The notes below the pieces were generated by a model. That model made no database searches, was not told where the DNA came from, and saw nothing but the letters and a program-made list of their open reading frames with translations. 59,196 bases of DNA, taken from the NCBI GenBank assembly GCA_900318395.1, contig ONKL01000010.1, forward strand, positions 1-59,196, written 5' to 3'. Below, piece by piece: positions 22,122 through 31,459 of this stretch (positions within the stretch are counted from its first letter, which is position 1; every line of letters starts with the position of its first letter). A program made the position numbers and the translations under genes. Source of the stretch: an uncultured Prevotella sp. (GTDB lineage Bacteria; Bacteroidota; Bacteroidia; Bacteroidales; Bacteroidaceae).

Positions 22122-22260
22122 ATAATTATAAATTGGTGCCCCTCGTTTATTTGTCGGGGCGAAGCCTGAACAGACGTTCATCAGGCCATCTTTAAAGGGT
22201 TAATATTTGATAGGAGCAGGCGCCTGTTCCGACTCCTATTTCCCCTTCTGGGGATTAAAG
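22122..22260 (-). promoter_or_regulatory. structured 5' leader of rpsA
   Basis: From the promoter at 22267-22274 to the ATG the leader holds four hairpins: TCCCC/GGGGA (22241-22254), TAGGAG/CTCCTA (22211-22238), GCCTGA/TCAGGC (22164-22186), and GCCCC/GGGGC (22138-22160). The last two lie within about 65 nt of the start codon. Such a leader would fit autoregulation by S1; that is inference. Confidence 0.6.
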
Positions 22261-22266
22261 CGGCTG

Positions 22267-22274
22267 CAAAATTA
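22267..22274 (-). promoter_or_regulatory. -7 box of rpsA promoter
   Basis: TAATTTTG on the minus strand, about 145 nt upstream of the start. No clear TTTG at -33; the upstream region is an AT tract and a heptamer repeat. Confidence 0.55.
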
Positions 22275-22286
22275 CTTATTTTTTTG

Positions 22287-22314
22287 TTTACGGTTTGCAG
22301 TTTACGGTTTGCAG
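22287..22314. repeat. heptamer repeat (TTTACGG TTTGCAG) x2
   Basis: Two 14-bp units, each two related heptamers. It lies between the rpsA promoter and the gdhA terminator. Confidence 0.75.
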
Positions 22315-22364
22315 TTGTTTACTTTTATGAATTATTAACAATCTCGACGATTAATTCATCAATA

Positions 22365-22396
22365 AAGTGCGAGTTTCCATTCCGAAACCCGCACTT
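22365..22396 (-). terminator. hairpin after gdhA
   Basis: AAGTGCG (22365-22371) with CGCACTT (22390-22396), and GTTTC (22373-22377) with GAAAC (22384-22388). On the minus strand it is followed by TATTGATG, with weak U content, so it is a probable but imperfect terminator. Confidence 0.6.
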
Positions 22397-22430
22397 CTTC
22401 GAATATCACAGTTTATATTTTCCACCTAAA

Positions 22431-23768
22431 TTACACGATTCCTTGAGCCATCATAGCGTTGGCAACTTTCATGAAGCCGGCAACGTTAGCACCCTTCACA
22501 TAGTTGATGTAACCATCAGCCTCGGTACCATACTTCACGCAGTTCTCGTGGATGTCGTTCATGATACGCTTCAGATAGTCGTCAACCTCCTTAGAAGTCC
22601 AGCTCAGACGCTCTGAGTTCTGCGACATCTCAAGACCAGATACTGATACACCACCAGCGTTAGAAGCCTTACCAGGAGAGTAGAGCAACTTGGCATCCTG
22701 GAAGATCTTGATAGCATCGGGCAGGGTAGGCATGTTAGCACCCTCAGCAACAGCGATTACACCATTGTCTACGAGAGCCTGAGCCTGCTCAGCGTTGATC
22801 TCATTCTGTGTAGCGCAAGGCAGGGCGATATCGGCCTTCTCGTGCCAGGGGCGCTCACCTGCATGATATACAGCGTTGGGATACTCCTCAACATACTCCT
22901 TGATACGTCCGCGCTCAACATTCTTCAGCTCTTTCACGTAAGCGAGCTTAGCCTCGTCGATTCCATCGGGATCGTAGATGTAACCATCTGAGTCAGAAAG
23001 TGTCAAGGGGATAGCACCGAGCTGGATGCACTTCTCTGTAGCATACTGAGCCACGTTACCTGAACCAGAGATCAGTACCTTCTTGCCCTTCAGTTCGATA
23101 CCACGGGTAGCCAGCATAGAGGTCAGGAAGTATACGCAACCGTAACCGGTAGCCTCAGGACGGATGAGTGAACCGCCGAAGCTGAGTCCCTTACCTGTCA
23201 GCACGCCCTGGAACTGGTGGGTGAGCTTCTTATACTGTCCGAAGAGGTAACCAACCTCACGACCACCTACACCGATGTCGCCAGCAGGAACGTCCTCATC
23301 AGGACCGATAACGCGATACAGTTCGTTCATGAATGCCTGGCAGAAACGCATCACCTCAGCATCGCTCTTACCACGTGGTGAGAAGTCTGAACCACCCTTA
23401 GCACCACCCATAGGCAGTGTGGTCAGTGAGTTCTTGAAGGTCTGCTCGAAAGCAAGGAACTTCAGGATACCCAGGTTTACGCTCTTGTGATAGCGAAGAC
23501 CTCCTTTGTACGGGCCAATAGCGTTGTTGTGCTGGATGCGGTAACCCATGTTGGTCTGCACGTTGCCCTTATCGTCTACCCATGTGATACGGAACTCACA
23601 TACGCGATCGGGGATGCAAAGACGCTCGATGAGGTTTGCCTTTTCAAACTCGGGATGCTTGTTGTACTCTTCCTCGATGGTGGGAAGTACCTGAGAAACT
23701 GCCTGGATGTACTCCGGCTCATTGGGGAAGCGCTGCTTCAACTCTTCTACAACTTTTGCTGCATTCAT
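22431..23768 (-). CDS. gdhA: NADP-type glutamate dehydrogenase
   Basis: 445 residues from MNAAKVVEEL. Hexameric type: the PMGGAKGGSDF segment with the catalytic Lys, GPDEDVPAGDIGVGGREVGYLFG, and the GSGNVAQYA Rossmann motif. Reversible amination of 2-oxoglutarate, assimilating ammonium. An upstream in-frame extension lies over the promoter, so it is rejected. The -7 box at 23819-23826 lies 51 nt upstream. Confidence 0.96.
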   Translation of the reverse strand: MNAAKVVEELKQRFPNEPEYIQAVSQVLPTIEEEYNKHPEFEKANLIERLCIPDRVCEFRITWVDDKGNVQTNMGYRIQHNNAIGPYKGGLRYHKSVNLGILKFLAFEQTFKNSLTTLPMGGAKGGSDFSPRGKSDAEVMRFCQAFMNELYRVIGPDEDVPAGDIGVGGREVGYLFGQYKKLTHQFQGVLTGKGLSFGGSLIRPEATGYGCVYFLTSMLATRGIELKGKKVLISGSGNVAQYATEKCIQLGAIPLTLSDSDGYIYDPDGIDEAKLAYVKELKNVERGRIKEYVEEYPNAVYHAGERPWHEKADIALPCATQNEINAEQAQALVDNGVIAVAEGANMPTLPDAIKIFQDAKLLYSPGKASNAGGVSVSGLEMSQNSERLSWTSKEVDDYLKRIMNDIHENCVKYGTEADGYINYVKGANVAGFMKVANAMMAQGIV

Positions 23769-23818
23769 AATCTTAATCTTTTTTAGTTGTTTGTTATACT
23801 GATTAAACTTTCTGAGTG

Positions 23819-23849
23819 CAAAATTACAGCAAAAAATTGAAATACCAAA
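23819..23849 (-). promoter_or_regulatory. promoter of gdhA
   Basis: TTTG (23846-23849) and TAATTTTG (23819-23826) on the minus strand, spaced by 19 nt. Consensus. Confidence 0.8.
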
Positions 23850-23956
23850 CATTTTATCAAAAAAATCGCTGAAAAACTATCTTTTTGTAACTTAATTGAC
23901 ATAAATCAAGTCAAAAGGTCATAAATATGCGCTTTTCTTGTGTTCGGACACAAAAA

Positions 23957-23983
23957 GAGCCGCATCTTTTTCAGATGCAGCTC
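23957..23983 (-). terminator. terminator of maeB
   Basis: GAGC-c-GCATCT pairs with AGATGC-a-GCTC across a 5-nt loop; on the minus strand a T run follows (23952-23956). Strong intrinsic terminator, 30 nt after the maeB stop. Confidence 0.9.
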
Positions 23984-24012
23984 ACTCTTAATATAATATA
24001 AGGTGTATGGAT

Positions 24013-26316
24013 TTACTTACCGATAGCAGTCAGCTTCGACTTGATCTTATCCACGTAGGCATCGATGGTAGCCACAGCCACGATGTTCACCACGTCGCGA
24101 ACTGAAGCGCCAAAGTCGATGAAGTGGATAGGCTTGTTCAGACCCATCTGGATCGGGCCGATGATTTCTGCGTCGGCACCAAGCATCTGCAGCATCTTAT
24201 ACGATGAGCGTGCAGAGGTCAGGTTGGGGAATACCAGCGTGTTGACCTTCTTACCAAATACCTTTGTGAATGGATATTCCTCATCGCGCAGCTCATTGTC
24301 GAGGGCGAATCCCAGCTGCATCTCTCCGTCGATGGGCAGATCGGGATAGAGCTCCTGCATCTTGGCTGCGGTTTCCTTCACCTTCAGAGCACCGTCGCTG
24401 GTGTTGCTGCCGAAGTTCGAGTGGCTGACAAGTGCTATGACAGGTTTCTCGTTGAAGAATCTGACGGCTGTAGCCACCAGTTTCGAGATGTCGAGCAGTG
24501 CTTCGCGGTCGGGGTTCTCGTTTACCAGTGTGTCTGCAATGTAGTAGGTTCCCTTGGGCGAGTTGATGATGTGCATCGTACCGAAGTGCTTGAACTCAGG
24601 ACGTATACCAATCACTTCGTTGACTACCTTGATGGTGTTCGAGTACTTGGTATAGAGACCTGTGATGAAGGCATCTGCATCGCCCGTCTCCACCATCATC
24701 ATTCCGAAGTAGTTGCGCTCAAACATCTTGTCGTTGGCCTCCTGGAAGGTGTAGCCCTCACGCTTGCGCTTCTCGGTGAGGATGCGTGCATATTGCTCAC
24801 GTCGATCCTGCTCCGACGGATGACGCAGGTTCACGATTTCTATACCATCCAGGTTCAGGTCGAGTTTCTTGGCCAGCTTGGCAATCACCTCGTCGTTTCC
24901 CAATAGGATGGGGTGGCAGATACCCTCGGCCTTGGCCTGAACGGCTGCCTTCAGCATCGTGGGGTGCACTGCCTCTGCGAATACCACGCGCTGCGGATGA
25001 GCAGCAGCTGTGGCGTAGAGCTTTTGCGTGAGCTTCGTCTCCTGTCCCAGAAGTACTGACAGCGAGTTCTTGTACTCGTCCCAGTCCTCAATCTTCTTGC
25101 GGGCCACACCGCTTTCGATGGCAGCCTTGGCTACTGCGGAGCTGACCTCCGTGATAAGTCTTGGGTCGACGGGCTTCGGGATAAAGTAGTTACGTCCGAA
25201 AGACAGGTTGTTCACCTTATATACATCGTTCACGACGTCGGGCACGGGCTGCTTGGCCAGATCGGCGATAGCGTGAACGGCTGCGAGCTTCATCTCCTCG
25301 TTGATGGCAGTGGCGTGTACGTCGAGCGCACCACGGAAGATGTAGGGGAATCCGATGACGTTGTTAATCTGGTTAGGATAGTCTGTACGGCCTGTCGACA
25401 TCAGCACGTCTGGGCGAGCCTCCATGGCGTCCTCATAGGAAATCTCGGGTACGGGGTTGGCCAGTGCGAAGATGACGGGATCCTTGGCCATCGTTTTCAC
25501 CATTTCCTTAGAGAGTACGTTACCTTTCGAGAGGCCAACGAAAACGTCAGCACCATTGACGGCATCAGCCAGCGTGTGGATATCCGTTCGCGTGGTGGCG
25601 AAGAACTTCTTCTGCTCGTTCAGGTCCTGGCGCTCGGTAGAGATGACGCCCTTCGAGTCGAGCATCACGATATTCTCCTTCTGGGCGCCGATGGCCATAT
25701 AGAGCTTCGTACAGCTGATGGCTGCAGCACCAGCACCATTCACCACGATCTTTACATTCTTGATGTCCTTGCCGATCACCTCCATCGCATTCTTCAGTCC
25801 TGCTGCCGAGATGATGGCTGTACCGTGCTGGTCGTCGTGCATCACGGGGATGTCGAGTGTCTTCTTCAGGCGCTCCTCGATGTAAAAGCACTCAGGCGCC
25901 TTGATGTCTTCGAGGTTGATGCCTCCGAAGGTGGGGGCGATGCGCTCTACAGCCTCGCAGAATTTTTCGGGATCCTTCTCGGCTACCTCGATGTCGAACA
26001 CGTCGATACCGCCATAGATCTTGAAAAGAAGTCCTTTTCCCTCCATCACAGGCTTACCGCTCATCGCACCGATGTCGCCCAGACCGAGTACAGCGGTGCC
26101 GTTAGAGATCACAGCCACGAGGTTTCCCTTGTCCGTGTACTTATACGCAGCGTCGGGGTCTTCCTGTATCTCCAGACAGGGATAGGCCACACCAGGAGAG
26201 TAGGCGAGACTAAGGTCGGTTTGCGTACGGTAGGCCTTTGTAGGCTTTACTTCGATTTTACCAGGACGCCCACTTTCATGATATTCAAGGGCGGCTTCTT
26301 TTGAGATCTTTACCAT
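24013..26316 (-). CDS. maeB: NADP-dependent malic enzyme fused to phosphotransacetylase-like domain
   Basis: 767 residues. N-terminal malic-enzyme domain: [19 protein letters not shown], and the [14 protein letters not shown] site. Residues 430-767 form a PTA_PTB-type domain ([25 protein letters not shown]). MaeB decarboxylates malate to pyruvate with NADPH; the C-terminal half usually lacks phosphotransacetylase activity and has a regulatory role. Divergent from the TetR gene. The -7 box at 26360-26367 drives it. Confidence 0.95.
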   Translation of the reverse strand: MVKISKEAALEYHESGRPGKIEVKPTKAYRTQTDLSLAYSPGVAYPCLEIQEDPDAAYKYTDKGNLVAVISNGTAVLGLGDIGAMSGKPVMEGKGLLFKIYGGIDVFDIEVAEKDPEKFCEAVERIAPTFGGINLEDIKAPECFYIEERLKKTLDIPVMHDDQHGTAIISAAGLKNAMEVIGKDIKNVKIVVNGAGAAAISCTKLYMAIGAQKENIVMLDSKGVISTERQDLNEQKKFFATTRTDIHTLADAVNGADVFVGLSKGNVLSKEMVKTMAKDPVIFALANPVPEISYEDAMEARPDVLMSTGRTDYPNQINNVIGFPYIFRGALDVHATAINEEMKLAAVHAIADLAKQPVPDVVNDVYKVNNLSFGRNYFIPKPVDPRLITEVSSAVAKAAIESGVARKKIEDWDEYKNSLSVLLGQETKLTQKLYATAAAHPQRVVFAEAVHPTMLKAAVQAKAEGICHPILLGNDEVIAKLAKKLDLNLDGIEIVNLRHPSEQDRREQYARILTEKRKREGYTFQEANDKMFERNYFGMMMVETGDADAFITGLYTKYSNTIKVVNEVIGIRPEFKHFGTMHIINSPKGTYYIADTLVNENPDREALLDISKLVATAVRFFNEKPVIALVSHSNFGSNTSDGALKVKETAAKMQELYPDLPIDGEMQLGFALDNELRDEEYPFTKVFGKKVNTLVFPNLTSARSSYKMLQMLGADAEIIGPIQMGLNKPIHFIDFGASVRDVVNIVAVATIDAYVDKIKSKLTAIGK

Positions 26317-26359
26317 ATTATAACTAATCGTTTTTGTTGTTAATTCTGAAAATCGCGCA

Positions 26360-26367
26360 CAAAATTA
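26360..26367 (-). promoter_or_regulatory. -7 box of maeB promoter
   Basis: TAATTTTG on the minus strand, 44 nt upstream of the start. Confidence 0.6.
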
Positions 26368-26409
26368 CAAAAAACTTGTGAAAACATTTTCTTTTTTTGT
26401 TTTTTTTTC

Positions 26410-26417
26410 TACCTTTG
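26410..26417 (+). promoter_or_regulatory. -7 box of tetR-family gene
   Basis: TACCTTTG, 13 nt before the ATG at 26431. The T-rich region upstream lacks a TTTG at normal spacing. Confidence 0.55.
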
Positions 26418-26430
26418 CATATCAAATTGA

Positions 26431-27057
26431 ATGAATATGCAGGAAACTAATGATTTCTCGCCTTACAGACGACATTTGAAAACTAAGATTATGGAAACTG
26501 CCATGAAGGCATTTCGAACCCAAGGCGTGCGCAAGGTAAGGATGGACGATATCGCTGAAGAACTCAGCATATCCAAACGTACCGTCTATGAGATTTTCGG
26601 TACTAAGGAGCATCTTGTTTATGAGTGCGTGGTAAAGTATAAGGAGGATGAAAGTTCAAAGCTGTCGGAGCTCGCCGCCCACTGTTTGAATGTGATGGAG
26701 ATACTGCTGATCATCTATAAGCGTAGGATCGAGAATACGAAGCGGACGAATATCCTGTTCTATTTAGATCTGAGGAGATATTCTTCTGTTATGCAGCTCT
26801 TGAAAGAGAGAAATGAGCATAATCGTGAACTCTGCCAACGATTTATCAAGCGCGGCATCGAGGAAGGCTATTTCCGGTCGAGTCTTGACCACCAGCTGAC
26901 GAGTCTTATCTTTGATGCTCTGGGGCGTTATCTCATGGATAACCATCTCTACGAGCGTTACTCCATCGAGGATATCTATCACAATCTGGTGTTTGTCTCC
27001 CTCAGAGGTATGTGCACAGAAAAGGGCCTTGCTGAACTTGAAAGAATCATTGGATGA
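26431..27057 (+). CDS. TetR/AcrR-family regulator
   Basis: 208 residues. The N-terminal HTH has ETAMKAFRTQGVRKVRMDDI and ELSISKRTVYEIF (recognition helix near 45-58). The C-terminal part is helical and family-variable, so the ligand is unknown. It lies divergent from maeB with promoters about 40 nt apart, so control of maeB or of itself is possible. MQET at 26437 is an alternative start. Confidence 0.88.
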   Translation: MNMQETNDFSPYRRHLKTKIMETAMKAFRTQGVRKVRMDDIAEELSISKRTVYEIFGTKEHLVYECVVKYKEDESSKLSELAAHCLNVMEILLIIYKRRIENTKRTNILFYLDLRRYSSVMQLLKERNEHNRELCQRFIKRGIEEGYFRSSLDHQLTSLIFDALGRYLMDNHLYERYSIEDIYHNLVFVSLRGMCTEKGLAELERIIG

Positions 27058-27245
27058 TCTATGTTACTTGTTTAATTAAATATTCAAGTTTCTCTACGTT
27101 TGCTCAACTTCATTGTAGTTAAGTAGTGAAGCCAAATGTTTGGAGGTTGGTGCAAGCTAAAGAGTAATGGCTTAACTACTGTCCGAAAGGACGAGGTACA
27201 TACCTCGCCGCAGGTGCTCGCAGGGCTTGAATAGACCGATTATTT

Positions 27246-27333
27246 ACTATTAATTCCAGAACTATTTACTATTAATACTAAAAAGTTCTACTATTAATTC
27301 CGGATAGTTCTACTATTCATACAACTTTCAAAT
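27246..27333. repeat. direct-repeat array with exact 22-bp period
   Basis: ACTATTAAT recurs at 27246, 27268 and 27290, and ACTATTCAT at 27312, each 22 bp apart. The intervening bases vary (ATTCC(A/G)GA shared in units 1 and 3; AGTTCT in 2 and 3). Two-turn spacing keeps the motifs on one helix face, like iterons or operator arrays. Confidence 0.8.
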
Positions 27334-27372
27334 AATAACTCCCTCCCTCGACAACAAAAAAAACTAATGTCC

Positions 27373-27404
27373 AAAGTGGGAAAGTGGGAAACTGGGAAAG
27401 TGCC
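27373..27404. repeat. octamer repeat (AAAGTGGG), 4 units
   Basis: AAAGTGGG, AAAGTGGG, AAACTGGG, AAAGTGCC. Another member of the seven- or eight-base arrays of this window. Confidence 0.8.
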
Positions 27405-27448
27405 TGATTGCAGGAAGATAAAAATGCTGAACAGAAATGAAAAGCAAA

Positions 27449-27480
27449 TCCCCCCGCTCACTAGTCTGAGCGAGGGGATT
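27449..27480 (-). terminator. terminator of DUF4301 gene
   Basis: On the minus strand CCCC-t-CGCTCA pairs with TGAGCGGGG, giving a stem of about 10 bp with one bulge, followed by GATTTGCTTTTC. Moderate U run. Confidence 0.6.
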
Positions 27481-27486
27481 TAGGGG

Positions 27487-28986
27487 TTATTGATGCTGTT
27501 CGCGGAGGAGATCGTTGACGGTCTTCACAGGATTGAAGGTTCCGAGGGGAACTTCTACGAAGACTGTGCTCCAGTTGCTCATGGCTCCATTCCAGAGACC
27601 TGGCAGCTCGAGGGCTTTCAGCTCCTTGCCGGCTTTCGACTTAGAGGAGATGAAGCCTGTGGTCTTGTCGACGAAATCAGGCAGATTGAACGGACGTCCC
27701 TGATAGTCCTTCACAGCGCAGACAAGATCTACGGGGTTGAAGTGTGTACCCTGGGTGAACATCTTCATGTAGGCCTCGTTGTTGGTGTCGATCTGGCTGC
27801 TCTCAAGGATCTGCAGTGATACGGTGCCATCTTGATTATAAGTGAGGAACGGGCCTCCTCCAGGCTCGCCTACGTTCTTCACTACACCGCAGACGCGCAT
27901 CGGGCGGTTGAGCTTGCCACGCAGATAGGCGGCATCGGCCTTCTTGCCCTTGGCATCGGTGCAGAGGCACTCGCTGACAAACTTGGCAATCTCTTCGAGC
28001 TGTGCCTCAGTAGCGCCTGCATCAAGGATGCGCAGATACTCGAAAGCCTGCTTCTGCAGCGATACGAGCACTCCGGCGATGACTTGCTTCCACTCCACGG
28101 TTTCGGGCTTCAGACGGTCGGGTACGACGTTGTCGATGTTCTTGATGAATATAACGTCGGCATCGATCTCGTTAAGGTTCTCGATGAGGGCTCCGTGACC
28201 GCCCGGACGGAACAGCAGTGAGCCGTCGTCGTTGCGGAACGGGGTGTTGTCGGGATTGGCGGCAACAGTATCCGTCGATGGTTTCTGCTCTGAGAAGGTG
28301 ATGTCGTACTTGATGCCGTACTTCTTTGCGAACGAGTCTGCCTTCTCAGCCACCTTAGCCTTGAAGAGTTCCATGTGCTCGTGGCTGACGGTGAAGTGTA
28401 CGTGAGCCTCGCCGTTGCTGGCAGCATAGAGCGCACCCTCTACGAGATGCTCCTCCATCGGGGTGCGTGGCCCCTCGGGATACTTGTGGAATAACAGCAG
28501 GCCCTTCGGCAGCTGTCCGTAGTTCAGTCCCTCAGCCTTCAGCATGTTGGCGGCAACGGCTTTGTAGTTGCCTGCAGCCATGAGCTCCTTGATGCCCTTG
28601 CCTTCGTTTTTCTGGCAGGCAGCGTCGAGTGCATCGTAGAAGGCAAACTTCTCGATCTGGTCGAAGTATTTCTTCTCAAAGTCAGTGGTCGGAACGTCAT
28701 AGTCGGCATCAACGAATGCGAACATGTTCTTGAACATACGACTGGCAGCACCTGAGGCGGGAACAAACTTCACGACGCGCTTGCCTTCTGCCTTGTAGGC
28801 ATTCCAAGTGTCCTCGAGCTTCTTACGCTCGTCGGCAGCGGGAGCGATGATGCCATTGCCGATACTTGCAGCTGCCTCCAGCTTCAGGAAGGGGAATCCG
28901 GTTTTAAACTCATTCAACTGATTCTCAATCTGCTCAGGGGTGATACCCTTTTGGGCGATTTGTTTTAAGTCTTTCTCTGATAACAT
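27487..28986 (-). CDS. DUF4301 family protein
   Basis: 499 residues from MLSEKDLKQIAQ. Bacteroidetes DUF4301 proteins are widespread and uncharacterised. Motifs such as PASGAASRMFK near 72 and RPGGHGALIENLNEIDADVIFIKNIDN resemble a sugar-nucleotide or nucleotidyltransferase GT-A core, with a likely DxD-like acidic segment. The family link is confident; the enzymatic role is inference. Divergent from the relA gene, with overlapping promoter regions. Confidence 0.85.
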   Translation of the reverse strand: MLSEKDLKQIAQKGITPEQIENQLNEFKTGFPFLKLEAAASIGNGIIAPAADERKKLEDTWNAYKAEGKRVVKFVPASGAASRMFKNMFAFVDADYDVPTTDFEKKYFDQIEKFAFYDALDAACQKNEGKGIKELMAAGNYKAVAANMLKAEGLNYGQLPKGLLLFHKYPEGPRTPMEEHLVEGALYAASNGEAHVHFTVSHEHMELFKAKVAEKADSFAKKYGIKYDITFSEQKPSTDTVAANPDNTPFRNDDGSLLFRPGGHGALIENLNEIDADVIFIKNIDNVVPDRLKPETVEWKQVIAGVLVSLQKQAFEYLRILDAGATEAQLEEIAKFVSECLCTDAKGKKADAAYLRGKLNRPMRVCGVVKNVGEPGGGPFLTYNQDGTVSLQILESSQIDTNNEAYMKMFTQGTHFNPVDLVCAVKDYQGRPFNLPDFVDKTTGFISSKSKAGKELKALELPGLWNGAMSNWSTVFVEVPLGTFNPVKTVNDLLREQHQ

Positions 28987-29016
28987 ATTTTTTATAGTTT
29001 GGTGAAAATATTGCGG

Positions 29017-29024
29017 CAAAGATA
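29017..29024 (-). promoter_or_regulatory. -7 box of DUF4301 gene
   Basis: TATCTTTG on the minus strand, 31 nt before the start. Faces the relA promoter at 29047-29054, with 22 nt between the boxes. Confidence 0.65.
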
Positions 29025-29046
29025 CGAATATTTTTTTTATTTTTCG

Positions 29047-29054
29047 TATCTTTG
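29047..29054 (+). promoter_or_regulatory. -7 box of relA gene
   Basis: TATCTTTG. Transcription should start near 29061, which rules out the ORF start at 29052. Confidence 0.65.
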
Positions 29055-29072
29055 CAACGAAAATTAATGATT

Positions 29073-31145
29073 ATGGCAGAAATGTTTGCTTTTACATACG
29101 AAGAGAAGAAGAAAATGGCCTCTCAGACCGCTGAAATCCTCCGCGAGGAAATCGGACTGAAGGGGGACGCCCTACAGGCTGTTATGCTGATTCCCGAGGT
29201 AGATGAAGGTAAACTGACGCTGGAGGAGGTCGAGGCGCAGTATGGCCCTCAGGTGTCGCGCATCCTGCACGGTCTGAACCGCATCCAGCAGCTCTATCAG
29301 AAGAATCCCGTCATCGAGAGCGAGAATTTCCGTAACCTGCTGCTGTCGTTTGCCGAGGATATGCGCGTGATCCTGATTATGATTGCCGACCGTGTGAACC
29401 TGATGAGGCAGATTCGCGACACAGAGAATGTGGAGGCCAAGCTGGAGGTATCGCAGGAGGCAGCCTATCTCTATGCCCCGCTGGCTCATAAGCTGGGTCT
29501 CTATAAACTGAAGAGCGAGCTTGAGGATCTGTCGCTGAAATATCTGGAGCACGATGCCTATTATATGATCCGCGAAAAGCTGAACGAGACGAAGGCCTCG
29601 CGCGACGCCTATATTGCTGCTTTTATCCGCCCTGTGGAGGAGAAGGTGAAGGCTGCGGGTATCAAGTGCCACATCAAGGGTCGCACGAAGTCGATCCACT
29701 CCATCTGGGAAAAGATGAAAAAGCAGAAGTGCGGTTTCGAGGGCATCTACGACCTTTTTGCCATCCGCATTATCATCGACTGTCCGGAGGATAAGGAGAA
29801 GATGCAGTGCTGGCAGGCTTACTCGATTGTCACCGATATGTATCAGCCCAACCCGAAGCGACTGCGCGACTGGCTATCGGTGCCTAAGTCGAACGGCTAT
29901 GAGTCGCTGCACATCACCGTGCTCGGCCCAGAGCAGAAATGGGTGGAGGTGCAGATACGTACCGAGCGTATGGACGAGATTGCCGAGAGAGGTGTGGCTG
30001 CCCATTGGCGCTATAAAGGCGTGAAAGGCGAGGGTGGACTCGACGAGTGGCTGACGGGTATCCGCAACATGCTGGAGCACTCTGACGGACTGGAGGCGAT
30101 GGATCAGTTTAAGATGGATCTCTATGAGGATGAGGTGTTCGTGTTCACGCCTCGTGGCGACCTTTATAAGTTCCCTGTGGGTGCTACTGTGCTCGACTTT
30201 GCCTATCACATCCACTCCAAGCTGGGCAATCAGTGTACGGGCGGGCGCATTAATGGTAAGGTGGTCAGCATCCGCCAGCTGCTGAAGAGTGGCGACCAGG
30301 TGGAGATCCTGACATCTTCGCAGCAGAAGCCCCGTCAGGAGTGGCTCAGCATCGTGAAGACCTCGCGTGCCAAGTCGAAGATCCGTCTGGCGCTCAAGGA
30401 GACGCAGGTGAAGGAGGGCCTCTTCGCCAAGGAGATGCTCGAACGAAAGTTCAAGAACCGCAAGATCGAGCAGGAGGAGGCTACCATGTTCCACGTCATC
30501 AAGAAGCTCGGCTTCAAGGAGGTGAGTGACTTCTACAAGCAGATAGCCGACGGACAGCTGGACGTGAATACCGTTATCGACAAGTATGTCGAACTGAAGG
30601 AAGGCGAGAAGGTTGTGACGGGTGACAATATGGCGCGCTCTGCCAGTGAGTTCGACCTCGACGAGTCGCGCTTCTCGCAGATGAATGCCCACATGACAGA
30701 CGATACACTCGTGATCGATCGTGACCTGAAGGGGCTAGACTATCAGCTTGCCCGCTGCTGTCATCCCATCTATGGCGACCCCATCTTCGGTTTCGTCACT
30801 ATCAACGGAGGTATCAAGATTCACCGTCAGGACTGTCCTAACGCCCCTGAGCTGCGCCGACGTTACGGGTATCGCATCGTGAAGGCGAAGTGGAGTGGCA
30901 AAGGCTCTTCACAGTATTCGATTACCCTCCGTGTGATTGGCAACGACGATATAGGCATCGTGAATAATCTGACGAGTATCATCTCGAAGGATGAGCGGCT
31001 CGTGCTGCGCTCGATTAATATCGACTCACACGACGGGCTCTTCAGTGGCAATCTGGTGGTGATGCTCGAAGACACCTCGCGCCTTGAGGCGCTCATTAAG
31101 AAACTGCGCACCGTGAAGGGCGTGAAGCAAGTGGAAAGAATCTAA
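29073..31145 (+). CDS. relA: RelA/SpoT-family (p)ppGpp synthetase, HD degenerate
   Basis: About 690 residues. The synthetase domain has the GRTKSIHSIWEKM and IYDLFAIRIII motifs, NGYESLHITVLG, VEVQIRTERMDEIAE and AAHWRYK. A TGS domain (VFVFTPRGDLYKFPVGATVL), a helical region, a CC domain (ARCCHPIYGD) and an ACT domain (VIGNDDIGIV) follow. The N-terminal hydrolase-like region lacks the HD metal motif: IPEVDEGK stands where LLHDxxED is expected. So synthesis of ppGpp is expected without hydrolysis. The synthetase loop has RLRD (RxKD-like), not the EXDD of enterobacterial RelA. The start at 29073 follows the promoter; 29067 is equally possible. Confidence 0.92.
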   Translation: MAEMFAFTYEEKKKMASQTAEILREEIGLKGDALQAVMLIPEVDEGKLTLEEVEAQYGPQVSRILHGLNRIQQLYQKNPVIESENFRNLLLSFAEDMRVILIMIADRVNLMRQIRDTENVEAKLEVSQEAAYLYAPLAHKLGLYKLKSELEDLSLKYLEHDAYYMIREKLNETKASRDAYIAAFIRPVEEKVKAAGIKCHIKGRTKSIHSIWEKMKKQKCGFEGIYDLFAIRIIIDCPEDKEKMQCWQAYSIVTDMYQPNPKRLRDWLSVPKSNGYESLHITVLGPEQKWVEVQIRTERMDEIAERGVAAHWRYKGVKGEGGLDEWLTGIRNMLEHSDGLEAMDQFKMDLYEDEVFVFTPRGDLYKFPVGATVLDFAYHIHSKLGNQCTGGRINGKVVSIRQLLKSGDQVEILTSSQQKPRQEWLSIVKTSRAKSKIRLALKETQVKEGLFAKEMLERKFKNRKIEQEEATMFHVIKKLGFKEVSDFYKQIADGQLDVNTVIDKYVELKEGEKVVTGDNMARSASEFDLDESRFSQMNAHMTDDTLVIDRDLKGLDYQLARCCHPIYGDPIFGFVTINGGIKIHRQDCPNAPELRRRYGYRIVKAKWSGKGSSQYSITLRVIGNDDIGIVNNLTSIISKDERLVLRSINIDSHDGLFSGNLVVMLEDTSRLEALIKKLRTVKGVKQVERI

Positions 31146-31171
31146 AGACTGACAATTAAACCAACAATGAT

Positions 31172-31459
31172 ATGAAGAAACTCGTTTTACTATTTGCAGT
31201 GATGGCTGGGCTGGCGGTATCCAGCTGCCGTATGTCGCAGGAGAAGCGCTATGAGCGCTATCTGGAGCAGAAGAACGACACGACCTTCGAGTATATCGAA
31301 CAAGCCCGCGATTCTGTGGTTGATGAAGAGGCTGAGGCTGTCGGTGCCATTACCAACGATGACGGACTTGTCGCAGTGCCTGATATCCCCAAGGAACGTG
31401 ACGTCAACATGAGTGCTGACGACTATGAAACGAAAAAGGTGATGTCGGGACGGGAATGA
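31172..31459 (+). CDS. small lipoprotein of unknown function
   Basis: 95 residues. A type II signal peptide (MKKLVLLFAVMAGLAVSSC) ends in a lipobox-like VSSC with the lipidated Cys at 19. The mature part is short, acidic and polar, probably disordered. It follows relA by 26 nt and may be cotranscribed. It ends exactly one base before the stop of the convergent GNAT gene. Confidence 0.75.
   Translation: MKKLVLLFAVMAGLAVSSCRMSQEKRYERYLEQKNDTTFEYIEQARDSVVDEEAEAVGAITNDDGLVAVPDIPKERDVNMSADDYETKKVMSGRE

Larger units (their letters stand above)
27058..27486. other. gene-free stretch with repeats after TetR gene
   Basis: Holds an array with a 22-bp period (27246-27333), an octamer repeat (27373-27404) and the DUF4301 terminator. 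A 32-codon ORF at 27136-27234 has no support. No RNA gene or mobile element was recognised. Confidence 0.5.

Noticed and set aside
25273-26304. Plus-strand ORF opposite maeB
   Set aside because: Shadow of a well-defined gene with malic-enzyme motifs.
27136-27234. 32-codon ORF in the gap after the TetR gene
   Set aside because: No start context, no homology, and it lies in a region dominated by repeats.
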